From: RGIG3701 sp031553595
GTDB lineage: Bacteria; Planctomycetota; Planctomycetia; Pirellulales; Thermoguttaceae
Length of the DNA: 64,000 nucleotides
Direction of reading: 5' to 3'
Assembly (NCBI GenBank): GCA_031553595.1
Contig: JAVBLI010000005.1
Span: 1-64,000, forward strand
The position numbers and the translations under genes are program-made. Of the stretch, positions 7,311 through 17,857 are shown piece after piece. The notes below the pieces were generated by a model that had not been told where the DNA came from, did no database searches, and was given only the letters and a program-made list of their open reading frames with translations. Each line of letters begins with the position of its first letter. The first letter of the stretch is position 1.

Positions 7311-10300
7311 CTAAAACTTCCTCGCCACCGACTCGATCTGGTACGCTTCCAGAATGTCGCCTTCTTTGATATCATTGAAGCCGGAGAGCTTGATACCGCA
7401 CTCATAACCCTCGCGGACTTCTTTCGCATCATCCCGCTCTCGCTTCAGGGTGTCCAGCGGATACACGCCGAGGATACGGTTGTCACGGATGATGCGGATT
7501 TTACTGTCGCGCAAAATACTTCCTGCCAACACCCGGCAGCCCGCCACGGAGCCCACGCGGCTGATGGTAAACACCTTCTGCACCAGCGCCCGCCCGAGTT
7601 CCTTTTCCCGCTGTTCCGGCTTGAGCATCCCTTCCAGAGCCGCGCGAATGTCACTGGTGAGCTGATAGATAATGTCATACCGGCGCACCTGCACCCCTTT
7701 TTGCTCGGCCAGCACGCGTGCGTTTTCGTCGGGCACGACGTTAAAGCCGACGATGATCGCGTCCGCCGCGTCCGCCAGTTGCACGTCCGCTTCCGTAATG
7801 CCGCCGACCGTGGCCTGGAGGATGTGGATTTTCACTTCGTCGTGATCCAGTTTTTCCAGCTCTTTCTTAATCGCCTCGATCGACCCGCGGACATCCGCGC
7901 GGATGATAACGTTCAGCCGCTGCACTTCGTCGCTGCCGAGTTTATCGAAGAGGCCTTCCAGCGTGACGTGCGTTTTTGCCGAGCCAGCCAAATTCCGATG
8001 ACGCATTTCCTGCGCCCGCTGATCCGCCAGTTTCCGTGCGTCCGCGATGTCCGGCACGACAAAAAATTGATCGCCAGCACCGGGCGCGGTGTCCAGCCCC
8101 GTCATGTTTACGGGAATGGCTGGCCCCGCGGCATGAATCTTTTTATGCGTTTTCAGCGTGTCAAACATGACTTTCACGCGGCCGCTGGTCGTGCCGCAAA
8201 CGACGACGTCTCCCTCTTTGAGCGTGCCGTTGCGCACCAGCAGTTTCGCCACCACGCCGTGCCCCGCCTGCTGCGAAGCTTCCAGGCACACGCCGACGGC
8301 CGGGCGATCGGGATTCGCCTTGTACTCGTGCAGTTCCGCCAGGGTCAGCATCATGTCCAGCAGGTGATCGATTCCCTCACCGGTCAGGGCGCTGCAGCGA
8401 ACCACTTCCACGTCGCCGCCCCACTCCGCCGGGAGCAGGTTATTCGAGGCGAGCTCCTGCAAAATTTTCGGCTCATTCACGCCGGGCAGGTCGATTTTAT
8501 TCAGGGCCACGATGATGGGTACTTCCGCCGCCCGCGCGTGGCTGATGGCTTCTTCCGTCTGCGGCATCACGCCGTCGTCCGCCGCTACGACGATCACGGC
8601 GATGTCCGTGACGTTCGCTCCGCGGGCACGCATTTCCGTAAACGCCTCGTGACCCGGCGTGTCCACGAACGTGATGGATTTATCATCCCGCTTAATGTTA
8701 TACGCGCGGATGTGCTGCGTGATTCCACCTTTTTCGCCGGAGACCACGTTGATGCCGATAATACGATCCAGCAGGGATGTCTTGCCGTGGTCAACGTGGC
8801 CCAGAAACGTGACGACCGGTGGCCGCGGCATCAGTTTTTCCGGATCTTCTTCGTCCTGCTGTAACTCGCCGATGAGCTTGTCTTCCAGCGAAACTTCCGG
8901 GCGGATGTCCACCGGGATGCCGAAATCGTCGGCCAACAGTTGCGCGACGTCCGCATCCAACGAATCGTTGATCGTGCTCATCATCCCCATTTGCAGCAGT
9001 TTTCCGAGCACCTTGCTGGCCTGCAGGCCGAGCTCTTCGGAAAAAGATCGGATCGTCAGTGGCATATGCAAAATATAATTATTCTTTCTCGGTGCGGCCG
9101 TACTGATACCCAGCTTGCGGGGCTTGCGCCAGCGGACGCGTTCGCCGTCGTCATTATCCCGTCCGTCGGAACCTCGGGAACGGCGGTTTTTCATGAGCCG
9201 TGCGTCGCGCGTAGGCTCCGCCGCCTCGCCGGGTTTCCCGAATTTGCCTTTTCCTTTTTTACCAGCGCCCGCGCCAGCCGTGGCGGTATCGTCCTGCGTA
9301 ACGCCAGGCCGCTTGTCTCCGACACGACCTTTATCGCGTCCCACCGTCGCATCCGGTTTTTTAACGCCCGGGCGGTCGTCGCGCTTCGTACGCTGCTCCT
9401 GCTCGACCTGCTCCAGCGTTCGCGGGTCGGCCATGGACTTCCCGGAAAGCACGTCGGGCGTCAGGCGAATTACCGGCTGCTGAGCTTCCTGCTCCCGCTT
9501 CTTTTGCACCAGCGGCTGCTTCATCGTCGGCACTGGGGCCAGGCGGATGTTCGACGCCGGTTTGCCGCCGCCCTGATCCTTGCCTTTCGCACGGGAAGCC
9601 GCATCCGCATCGTCTCGGCGGATCGTCCGCGCCTTCTGAAGCGAAGGGAAATTGCCCATGGGGTCTTGTGCCTTGAAATCGGGCCGCACCGGGGCATCCA
9701 ACTCGGCCTGCGACGCGATTCGCTGCGTGACCGACATCCGCTGCTGATCGCGGGAAGCCTGGGATTCATCTGATTTCTGCGGCTTTCCACCCCGATTACT
9801 CAGGCGGCTGCCCAGCGGCGTGGATTTCGGCGAACTGCCCTTCAGCGGCCCACGCGGCTCTCGCACTGGCTGCCTCTCCGCCGCGATATCCGCTTCCGGC
9901 GCATCGGGAGGATCCGGAATCGACGTCTCCGCAGGCGCCTCGTCCTGCACATCCTGAGAAGCTTGCGGCTCGTCCCGCATTTCCGTCTCCACCGGCTCCT
10001 CGTCCGGCGCTTGCTGCGATTCCTCGGCGACGGTTTCTTTCACGACAGATTTTTTCGGACGAGATGTCGAGAGCGTGGGAATCTTCCCGAACGCCTGTTT
10101 CGACGGCTCCGGCGCATGAAAAGCCATGTCCTGCGCAGCCGGGCCGGGCTTTTTCGCAGATTCAGACAGATGCTGGCGGATTTTCGCCGCATCCTCATCA
10201 GATAAACTGGCAAGAGCGCTGCTGCCTTTAATGGAAATACCCACGTCGGTGCACATGTCCATTAACGCTTTGTTATCGACTTTCAGCTCTTTCGCCAGCG

Positions 10301-10319
10301 CATAAATACGGATAGACAA
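7311..10319 (-). CDS. infB: Translation initiation factor IF-2
   Basis: GTPase that positions fMet-tRNA on the 30S subunit and drives subunit joining. 1002 residues: IF2_N helical domain (1-50), a long disordered charged linker (about 55-410), a second IF2_N-like segment (415-475), then the G domain with GHVDHGKTS (507-515), DTPGHE (553-558) and NKID (607-610), followed by the beta-barrel and C-terminal domains. Translation starts at TTG with a strong GGGAG site 7-8 bp upstream; no better start is near. It is the second gene of the nusA transcript, after a 111-bp spacer with three hairpins. Confidence 0.97.
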   Translation of the reverse strand: MSIRIYALAKELKVDNKALMDMCTDVGISIKGSSALASLSDEDAAKIRQHLSESAKKPGPAAQDMAFHAPEPSKQAFGKIPTLSTSRPKKSVVKETVAEESQQAPDEEPVETEMRDEPQASQDVQDEAPAETSIPDPPDAPEADIAAERQPVREPRGPLKGSSPKSTPLGSRLSNRGGKPQKSDESQASRDQQRMSVTQRIASQAELDAPVRPDFKAQDPMGNFPSLQKARTIRRDDADAASRAKGKDQGGGKPASNIRLAPVPTMKQPLVQKKREQEAQQPVIRLTPDVLSGKSMADPRTLEQVEQEQRTKRDDRPGVKKPDATVGRDKGRVGDKRPGVTQDDTATAGAGAGKKGKGKFGKPGEAAEPTRDARLMKNRRSRGSDGRDNDDGERVRWRKPRKLGISTAAPRKNNYILHMPLTIRSFSEELGLQASKVLGKLLQMGMMSTINDSLDADVAQLLADDFGIPVDIRPEVSLEDKLIGELQQDEEDPEKLMPRPPVVTFLGHVDHGKTSLLDRIIGINVVSGEKGGITQHIRAYNIKRDDKSITFVDTPGHEAFTEMRARGANVTDIAVIVVAADDGVMPQTEEAISHARAAEVPIIVALNKIDLPGVNEPKILQELASNNLLPAEWGGDVEVVRCSALTGEGIDHLLDMMLTLAELHEYKANPDRPAVGVCLEASQQAGHGVVAKLLVRNGTLKEGDVVVCGTTSGRVKVMFDTLKTHKKIHAAGPAIPVNMTGLDTAPGAGDQFFVVPDIADARKLADQRAQEMRHRNLAGSAKTHVTLEGLFDKLGSDEVQRLNVIIRADVRGSIEAIKKELEKLDHDEVKIHILQATVGGITEADVQLADAADAIIVGFNVVPDENARVLAEQKGVQVRRYDIIYQLTSDIRAALEGMLKPEQREKELGRALVQKVFTISRVGSVAGCRVLAGSILRDSKIRIIRDNRILGVYPLDTLKRERDDAKEVREGYECGIKLSGFNDIKEGDILEAYQIESVARKF

Positions 10320-10430
10320 TCAACTTCTCCCTTGCAGGGCACCCCCCTGCATACGATTAAAATCTCACATGAGCAACCTCCGGGTTGTTCACAAAAAAGC
10401 CACAAGCCGCAAGCGATCCGCTTTAAGCTA
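10320..10430 (-). promoter_or_regulatory. Three-hairpin spacer between nusA and infB
   Basis: On the minus strand three short stem-loops follow each other: AAGCG-GAT-CGCTT just after the nusA stop, CAACC-CGGA-GGTTG in the middle (followed by AT-rich sequence), and GCAGGG-GGGTG-CCCTGC directly before the infB Shine-Dalgarno site. None has a strong U tract, so RNA processing or control of infB initiation is more likely than full termination. Inferred from pairing only. Confidence 0.45.
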
Positions 10431-11693
10431 CTACTGATCCTCTTTTTGACGCTTCCGCTCCCGCTCTTCTTCCAGCGAGCGACGGTCGGCCTCTTCCACA
10501 ATCGCGTCCACTTCCTCTTCCGTCAAGCCGCCCATCCGCATCAAGTCTTCCGGCTCGATGATCGAAAGGTCGTCGTATGTCGTAAACCCTTCCCCCACCA
10601 GCAGTTCGGCCAACTCCGGCGTGACACCCGGAATCGTGCAAAACGCCGTCACCGTGCGGTCAAGCTGCGACTGCAACTCTTCCGGCGTCATGATTTCGAT
10701 ATCAATTCCGCACAGCTTGCTGGCCAAATGCACATTCTGCCCGCCCCGGCCAATGGCCAGCGAGAGATTATCCTCGTTCACCAGCACGATCGCCCGGCCG
10801 AGCATCCCGCATAGGATGATTTCCTCGACCTGCGCGGGGGAAAGGGCCGCGCGGATCATTTCGTCGGCGTCGTCCGACCAGATGACGATGTCGATGCGCT
10901 CGCCGCCAAGCTCGTTGACAATATTCTTAATACGGTTGCCCTGCACGCCGACGCACGCCCCGACGGGGTCCACACGCGGATCCATGCACTCCACGGCCAC
11001 CTTGCTCCGCACACCAGGCTTTCGGGCGACGGACTTGATTTCGATCACGCCGTCCGCCACTTCCGGCACCTCGCGCTCGAAAAGACGGGAGATGAAAATC
11101 GGCCGGGTGCGGCTGAGCGTGACTTTCACACGCGTGCCCTGCTTGCGGACTTCCGCGACGGTGGCACGGATTCGGTCGCCGGGACGCCATGTCTGGCCGC
11201 GAATCTGCTCCGCCGGCGGGAGAATCGCCTCCACATTCGGGAGCTTCACGATGACCATGCCCTGCCCGCGCTGGGGGCCGTCGCCGGCATCTTTTCCCTT
11301 TCGGCCGCCAAACTCCGAGCGGTGCACCGTCCCGACCACGACCTGCCCGATCTGATCAAAATAGTCCTGATAAACCTGATCACACTCGGCCTCGCGGATT
11401 TTCTGGATCATGACCTGCTTGGCCGTTTGTGCGCCGATGCGTTCTGCAATCTCGGCCGGCGTCAGCGGAATGTCGTTATGAACAGCCTCAATGAGCCCGG
11501 TTTTTCGGTCGATATTCACCATGATCGGCTGTTCGTCGCCAAAACGCTTTTTTGCCGCCGAAATCAAAGCCGCTTCAATCCCCTGAAATATGACCTCGCG
11601 GTCGATATTTTTCTCGTGGTGAATCGTTTCCACCAGCCGCAAGATGTCTGCCCCGTTCGCACCTTCCGCTCGATTCCGTTCATCCGCCTTCAT
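10431..11693 (-). CDS. nusA: Transcription termination/antitermination factor NusA
   Basis: Binds RNA polymerase and nascent RNA and tunes pausing, termination and antitermination. 420 residues: NusA N-terminal domain (to about 135), S1 domain with a short Gly/Lys/Asp insertion (GGRKGKDAGDGPQRG), then KH domains containing ACVGVQGNRIKNI and AIGRGGQNVHLA. The C-terminus has one helix-hairpin-helix-like segment (ELAELLVGEGFTTYDDL) and a charged tail. I use the ATG preceded by AGGGGATTTG rather than a TTG one codon upstream. A strong promoter lies about 50 bp upstream. The rimP gene that usually precedes nusA is absent; a sulfatase is there instead. Confidence 0.96.
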   Translation of the reverse strand: MKADERNRAEGANGADILRLVETIHHEKNIDREVIFQGIEAALISAAKKRFGDEQPIMVNIDRKTGLIEAVHNDIPLTPAEIAERIGAQTAKQVMIQKIREAECDQVYQDYFDQIGQVVVGTVHRSEFGGRKGKDAGDGPQRGQGMVIVKLPNVEAILPPAEQIRGQTWRPGDRIRATVAEVRKQGTRVKVTLSRTRPIFISRLFEREVPEVADGVIEIKSVARKPGVRSKVAVECMDPRVDPVGACVGVQGNRIKNIVNELGGERIDIVIWSDDADEMIRAALSPAQVEEIILCGMLGRAIVLVNEDNLSLAIGRGGQNVHLASKLCGIDIEIMTPEELQSQLDRTVTAFCTIPGVTPELAELLVGEGFTTYDDLSIIEPEDLMRMGGLTEEEVDAIVEEADRRSLEEERERKRQKEDQ

Positions 11694-11741
11694 CAAATCC
11701 CCTTCCGCCTGAAAATTTCAGTTAAAATATAAACAGCTATC

Positions 11742-11770
11742 AAGATACTCTTAAAAGTACACCTTGTCAA
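11742..11770 (-). promoter_or_regulatory. sigma70-type promoter of nusA-infB-rbfA
   Basis: Minus strand: TTGACA (perfect -35), 17-bp spacer, TATCTT as -10. The start would fall near 11735, about 40 nt before the nusA ATG. The best-matching -35 in the window. Confidence 0.75.
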
Positions 11771-11876
11771 GGGGCGCACCCTGGGTAAACCATCCTTCTT
11801 CGAGGCATTTTTCCCAAAAAAACTGGAAAATTGTCTCAAGTCGGCGGGTCTGTCGCCTCCGGCCTGTTCCGGCGGG

Positions 11877-13274
11877 CTAAAATTGAAACAGCGGGGACTC
11901 GGTGCGGGCTTCTTTGAAAATTTCTTCGAATTGTGCCACTATCTCCGGATTTTCGTTTGAAATATCGTGTTGTTCTTTTATATCGGTTGACAAATTGTAC
12001 ACAGAAATATGCCCGGCCGGGTCTTCGCTGACATTCGTGCGAATTCCTTTGTAGTTTTTCCAGCGGGCCGCCTGCTTGCCGCCCTGTTCGTAAAACTCCC
12101 AGTACAGATAATCGTGCTGCTTTTGGTTTTCGTCGTGACCCTCGAATGTGGGGAGGATGGACAGGCCATCGAGGGGGGCGGGCGGTGTTTCGTGGAGAAT
12201 ATCGCACACCGTGGGAAGGAAATCCCAGAAGGCGCCGACGTAACGGTTTACGGTGCCTTTTTTCACTTTGACGGGCCATCTCACGATAAAGGGGACGCGG
12301 ATGCCACCGTCGGTAAGATCACGTTTCAGGCCCCGGACGGCGCCGGAGGAGCGGAAAATGTCGGGTCGGTGGCCGCCTTCCTGATGGGGGCCGTTATCGC
12401 TGGTGAATATTATAATGGTGTTCTCGGCGATTCCCAGTTCGTCCAGCAGGGCGAGCACCTTGCCCACGGTTTCGTCCAGCCGCGTGAGCATGGCGGGGAA
12501 GGCGGCGACGGGGTTTCGCACGACGGTGTCGAAGGAGTAATGGCCGGTGACGTTTTCGAACTGCGGGTATTTTTCTCGCCACGGCGTCATATACGTTTCC
12601 GGCACCTGCATCGCGGCGTGCGGAATCGTGACAGGCAGATAACAGAAAAACGGCCTGGCACGATTCTCGCGAATGAAGTCCAGGGCCTGGGATTCGATTA
12701 GATCGTGGGCGTAAGTTTTTCCGTCGAGTTCGACCCGTTTCGCCCCGTCATACAGGCACGGCGGATAATAATTATGGGCGTCGACCTGGCTGTAATAGCC
12801 GAAAAAGCGGTCGAAACCGAGTTGGTCGGGCGAGCCTTTTCCGCCGGGCTTTCCCAAGCCCCACTTGCCGAACATGCCCGTCGCGTAACCGGCGCTTTGG
12901 AACACCTTCGCCACCGTCGGCGTGTCGGCCGGCAGGGGGCAGTCGCTCTGGTTTTCAGCGTCCCACTTATTGCCCCGCACGTAACCATGCCCCGTATGCA
13001 GGCCCGTCATCAGCGCGCATCGGCTCGGCGCACACACTGTGCTACCGGCGTAAAACTGCGTGAATCGCATGCCGTCGTCCGCCAGGGAGTCGATTTTCGG
13101 CGTGCGGAACTCGGTCTGGCCGTAACAGCTCAAATCGCCGTACCCCAGGTCGTCGGCGAGGATGAAAATCACGTTCGGACGGTTTTTTACGGCTTCTTCT
13201 TCCGCCATCGTCGCCGCACAAAATCCGGCTACCGCGGTAAAAAACATAAACAGTATAAGCGAGAATTTTTTCAT
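11877..13274 (-). CDS. Exported formylglycine-dependent sulfatase
   Basis: Hydrolyses sulfate esters, most likely on sulfated polysaccharides, outside the cytoplasm. 465 residues beginning with a signal peptide (MKKFSLILFMFFTAVAGFCAATMA). It has the metal-binding Asp pair in ILADDLGYGD and the maturation motif C81-A-P-S-R in STVCAPSRCALMTG, whose Cys must be converted to formylglycine, then GKWGLG and TSDNGPH. The length is that of family S1 arylsulfatase A-like enzymes, common in planctomycetes. It sits alone between nusA and rpsA. No clear Shine-Dalgarno site. The substrate cannot be told from sequence. Confidence 0.93.
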   Translation of the reverse strand: MKKFSLILFMFFTAVAGFCAATMAEEEAVKNRPNVIFILADDLGYGDLSCYGQTEFRTPKIDSLADDGMRFTQFYAGSTVCAPSRCALMTGLHTGHGYVRGNKWDAENQSDCPLPADTPTVAKVFQSAGYATGMFGKWGLGKPGGKGSPDQLGFDRFFGYYSQVDAHNYYPPCLYDGAKRVELDGKTYAHDLIESQALDFIRENRARPFFCYLPVTIPHAAMQVPETYMTPWREKYPQFENVTGHYSFDTVVRNPVAAFPAMLTRLDETVGKVLALLDELGIAENTIIIFTSDNGPHQEGGHRPDIFRSSGAVRGLKRDLTDGGIRVPFIVRWPVKVKKGTVNRYVGAFWDFLPTVCDILHETPPAPLDGLSILPTFEGHDENQKQHDYLYWEFYEQGGKQAARWKNYKGIRTNVSEDPAGHISVYNLSTDIKEQHDISNENPEIVAQFEEIFKEARTESPLFQF

Positions 13275-13304
13275 GGAGTTTACTTTGCGTTGTTGCTTTG
13301 TGTC

Positions 13305-13346
13305 AAAAAAATTAAAACCGCTGCCGGAATTTCCCGCAGCGGTTTT
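13305..13346 (-). terminator. Rho-independent terminator of rpsA
   Basis: Perfect 11-bp stem, AAAACCGCTGC with GCAGCGGTTTT, around an 11-nt loop, followed on the minus strand by TTAATTTTTTT. It separates rpsA from the sulfatase. Confidence 0.8.
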
Positions 13347-13375
13347 TGGCTTGACGGCAAAATAATTATCGCGAT

Positions 13376-14803
13376 TTACTTCGAAAACAGCCCGCCGGCG
13401 GTGTCGCCGCCCACGCCGCCGCGAAGGGGGGTGTTCGACTGTTTCGGACGATTGCCGGCAACATACTCTTCCGTCGGCTTCTTCTCGGCCTTCGGATCTG
13501 CTTCTTTCTTCGGCGGCGCGTCCGTCAGGGCCTTGATCGAAAGGCTGATCCGGCGGGCGGCTTTATTCACCTCCAGCACCTTCGCGGTGACTTCGTCGCC
13601 GACTTTCAGCGCGTCTTCCACCTGGCCGATCCGCTGGTGGGAAATTTCGCTGATGTGCACCAGTCCCTCCACGCCCGGCTTCAGGGCGACGAACGCGCCA
13701 AAAGTCATGATCTTGGAAACGGTGCCCGTCACCTCCGAGCCGACCAGGAATTCCGACTCGACGTTGGCCCACGGATTCCCCTGCATGTCGCGGTACGCGA
13801 AGCTGATTTTCTTCGTTTTCGGGTCGATTTTTTCGATCTGCACGCGGATTTCCTGGCCCTCGGTCAGGACGTCGCTGGGGTGCTTCACGCGGTCCCAGGA
13901 AAGCTGGCTGATGTGCAACAGGCCGTCGATGCCGCCAATGTCGATGAAAGCACCGAAATCCGTGATTTTCCGCACAATGCCGTCATAAACCTGGCCCGGC
14001 GCGAGCTTCTGGATCAGTTCGTCACGCTGCGCGTCGCGCTGCTGATCGAGAATCATGCGGCGGCTGAGCACGAGATTTTTGCGGGCCGGGTTCACTTCCG
14101 TGATCATGCACTCGAGTTTCTGGCCGACCAGCTCTTCCAGATTGTCCACGCGGTAATTCGCCACCTGGCTGGCCGGGATGAATCCACGCAGCTTGTTCAC
14201 GCGGCATTCCAGCCCGCCGGCGTTATGGGCCGTGATCGTGACCTCCACGACCATTCCTTTCTGCACCGCCGACCAGTCGGCCACATCCTGCGCCACGCCG
14301 GGCAGCGTCAGCTCCCAAAGACCGTCGGCGTTCGCCTCTTTCGCGACCTTCGCCTTCACCTCGGCCCCGACTTCCGGCATGGTTTCGCCGAACTGCTTCG
14401 CCGGGATGAACGCCTGGATGTTTCCGGGCAGCTCGACGAAGATGTCTTCGCCGCCGACCTGGGAAACTTTAGCGGTCACTTTCGCACCCACCTCCAGCTC
14501 CGGGGCCTGCACGGTATTCGCACTCAAAAGCGCGTTCATGTCGGCGCCGCCCATCGCCGCATCCAGCTCGGCCTGTTCTTCGTCCGAAATATCGGCGTAT
14601 TTGTTACGGGCTTCCGCTCTGGCCGCGGAAAGATCGACTTTCGCCGCTGGGGCCTGGGGCTCCGCAGCCGGTGCTTCCGCCGCCACGGGTACGGGAGTTT
14701 CCACCACCGCCTCAGCCGCCGGTTCCTGCACCGCTTCCGCCGGCGCCTGATTCTGCGTTTCGTTCAGGCCTTCCGCCTGGGGATTCAATTCGTCATGTTC
14801 CAT
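13376..14803 (-). CDS. rpsA: 30S ribosomal protein S1
   Basis: Binds mRNA leaders and delivers them to the 30S subunit. 475 residues with four S1 domains (about 104-167, 181-247, 268-337 and 354-424); the last two carry the typical ITDFGAFIDIGGIDGLLHISQLSW and MTFGAFVALKPGVEGLVHISEIS. The first hundred residues are an Ala/Pro/Glu-rich, probably disordered extension, and the C-terminus is Gly-rich (LRGGVGGDTAGGLFSK). Proteobacterial S1 has six domains, so this is a short version. It has its own promoter (14952-14980) and terminator. Confidence 0.95.
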   Translation of the reverse strand: MEHDELNPQAEGLNETQNQAPAEAVQEPAAEAVVETPVPVAAEAPAAEPQAPAAKVDLSAARAEARNKYADISDEEQAELDAAMGGADMNALLSANTVQAPELEVGAKVTAKVSQVGGEDIFVELPGNIQAFIPAKQFGETMPEVGAEVKAKVAKEANADGLWELTLPGVAQDVADWSAVQKGMVVEVTITAHNAGGLECRVNKLRGFIPASQVANYRVDNLEELVGQKLECMITEVNPARKNLVLSRRMILDQQRDAQRDELIQKLAPGQVYDGIVRKITDFGAFIDIGGIDGLLHISQLSWDRVKHPSDVLTEGQEIRVQIEKIDPKTKKISFAYRDMQGNPWANVESEFLVGSEVTGTVSKIMTFGAFVALKPGVEGLVHISEISHQRIGQVEDALKVGDEVTAKVLEVNKAARRISLSIKALTDAPPKKEADPKAEKKPTEEYVAGNRPKQSNTPLRGGVGGDTAGGLFSK

Positions 14804-14951
14804 TTTTGTACACGCCTCCGTTAGTTGCGCGACCCTTCATCGTGCTCATAACGGCGCCCGAGGTCCGTAATTTCTTTTTCCACGATATTCGATTTTTGCC
14901 AATTCGGGACTAAAACACCAAAAAATCTCCTAATAATAAGGATTAAAAGGA

Positions 14952-14980
14952 ATTTTAGCACATTCATAACCCCCGGTCAA
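14952..14980 (-). promoter_or_regulatory. sigma70-type promoter of rpsA
   Basis: Minus strand: TTGACC, 17-bp spacer, TAAAAT. The leader to the rpsA ATG is about 140 nt, long enough for autoregulation as known for other S1 genes, though no specific structure was recognised. Confidence 0.75.
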
Positions 14981-15030
14981 GAAGCGGAATGTGCAAAAAG
15001 TCGAAATTTTTTCAATTTGGAGAAAAAAGC

Positions 15031-15118
15031 AGAGGCGAATGTTGAATGCTAAGTGCTAAAAGCTAAATGAATGAGCAAATTTGCGATAATTATCAATTAT
15101 CAATTGTCAATTATCACT
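15031..15118. repeat. Heptameric repeat clusters between rpsA and ffh
   Basis: Two groups of 7-mers. The first reads GTTGAAT, GCTAAGT, GCTAAAA, GCTAAAT, GAATGAG, and each unit contains a stop triplet. The second, about 15 bp further on, reads AATTATC, AATTATC, AATTGTC, AATTATC, which on the minus strand puts TGA in several units. They lie between the divergent rpsA and ffh promoters. Confidence 0.65.
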
Positions 15119-15137
15119 TCGAAATGACGCTCCCCCC

Positions 15138-15165
15138 TTGTCGGCCCAGCCATTTTATATATAAT
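15138..15165 (+). promoter_or_regulatory. sigma70-type promoter of ffh
   Basis: TTGTCG, 16-bp spacer, perfect TATAAT; start expected near 15172, giving a leader of about 55 nt before the ffh ATG. Confidence 0.75.
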
Positions 15166-15226
15166 AGTCAATCTGTTTTTGTGTGGAGATGGTCTGTCGT
15201 GATGGCACGGAAGGTGGGCGAAAACC

Positions 15227-16690
<1,464 letters not shown>

Positions 16691-16748
16691 AAAAGAAAAA
16701 AATAATAGTAAGAGTTTTTTGAAAAGGGTGAATTGGCGCAGCCAAGAG

Positions 16749-16781
16749 GGGAAAACAATTTTGCAAAAATGTTTTCCCTTT
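16749..16781 (+). terminator. Terminator-like hairpin after ffh
   Basis: Perfect 9-bp stem GGGAAAACA with TGTTTTCCC, 12-nt loop, followed by only TTT. A moderate intrinsic terminator or an attenuator inside the ffh to rplS run. Confidence 0.5.
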
Positions 16782-16841
16782 CCAGAATCGGCGAAACGTC
16801 GACCACCCGAAATCCTCCCCCACTAACCCCACCTCACCGCC

Positions 16842-17681
16842 ATGTCCAAAACCCTCCCCGCCGTGCTGTTTTTCAGCTTTTTCCTGACGTTCACCGCCGC
16901 CGCCGAGGACGCGTTCATTCCGCCGATGACGCCGGCGCTGGAAGCCGGGCTGGCGTACTGCGAAACGCAGGGCATTCCGGTTTACGACATGCACATCCAC
17001 CTCCGCGGCGGGATGACGGCGGAGAAAGCCGCGATTCGGCAGGCGAAAACGGGCATCAAAAGCGGTGTGCTGGAGAATTTCGGCCGCGATTGGCCGCTTT
17101 CCGATAACGACAAGCTGCGGGCGTTCATCGCCGAGGCCCGGAAGCACCCCGTGCTGGTGGGCATTCAGGTCAACGACCGCGACTGGTACGAAGTGATCGA
17201 CCCGGAACTGCTGGCCGAGCTGGATTTCGTGCTGGCCGACACGATGATCATGGGCGTCAACCCCGAGGGCAAGCCGCGGCGGTTGTGGATCGACGATTAC
17301 AAAATCGACGACGCCCAGGCGTGGATGGAAACGTACCTGGCCCACAATTTACGCATCCTCGACGAGCCCGTTTCGATCCTCGCGAATCCGACGTACCTGC
17401 CCGCACAACTTGCCGACCGTTACGACGAACTGTGGACGGACGCGCGGATGGAGGCGGTTATCAAAAAGGCCGTGGAAAAAGGCGTGGCCCTGGAAATCCA
17501 GGCGGAGTCCGTGTTTCCGAATGCCCGTTTCCTCGAGCTGGCGAAAAAGCACGGCGCGAAAATTTCGCTGGGCACGAATAATTACGATGACAAACCGAAA
17601 AACATGGACCGCTGGTTCGAGCTGATGGAAAAGCTGGAGCTGGGCCCGCAGGTCAAAAACTGGGCGAAAGCCGAGAAATAA
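16842..17681 (+). CDS. Exported PHP/amidohydrolase-like TIM-barrel protein
   Basis: 279 residues starting with a signal peptide (MSKTLPAVLFFSFFLTFTAAAED). The segment YDMHIHLRGG with H51 and H53 is the metal-binding HxH of PHP or amidohydrolase barrels. The remainder alternates strands and helices as in a TIM barrel, including ALEIQAESVFPNARFLELAKKHGAKISLGTNNYDD near the C-terminus. The reaction is unknown; phosphoesters or cyclic amides are possible substrates for such folds. It stands between ffh and rpsP without evident link to translation. Confidence 0.8.
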   Translation: MSKTLPAVLFFSFFLTFTAAAEDAFIPPMTPALEAGLAYCETQGIPVYDMHIHLRGGMTAEKAAIRQAKTGIKSGVLENFGRDWPLSDNDKLRAFIAEARKHPVLVGIQVNDRDWYEVIDPELLAELDFVLADTMIMGVNPEGKPRRLWIDDYKIDDAQAWMETYLAHNLRILDEPVSILANPTYLPAQLADRYDELWTDARMEAVIKKAVEKGVALEIQAESVFPNARFLELAKKHGAKISLGTNNYDDKPKNMDRWFELMEKLELGPQVKNWAKAEK

Positions 17682-17857
17682 AAATATAAAAAAATGGCGT
17701 GCTCGTCGCGCCGCAACCATACAACGCGCGGGAAGGTCTCGCGTTTTGGTCGCTGTCGGGTTGTTCGTCCCGGCAGAATTTTCAGGCAAAAAAGGGATGT
17801 TTTCATAAATCCCCGCCTGGGAAACAGTTCAATTTCGTAGAACGAAGGAGATTTATA

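Noticed and set aside
7287..8864. 525-codon plus-strand frame opposite infB
   Set aside because: Antisense of the IF-2 G domain; composition rich in His, Arg and Phe, no Shine-Dalgarno site, no homology.
13275..13313. TTGACA followed by TAAACT as a sulfatase promoter
   Set aside because: The -10 would lie 2 bp before the ATG, so transcription would begin inside the coding region. The TTGACA is part of the terminator's T tract.
12705..13988. 427-codon plus-strand frame spanning sulfatase, terminator and rpsA in antisense
   Set aside because: It crosses a terminator and two real genes and has no recognisable domain.
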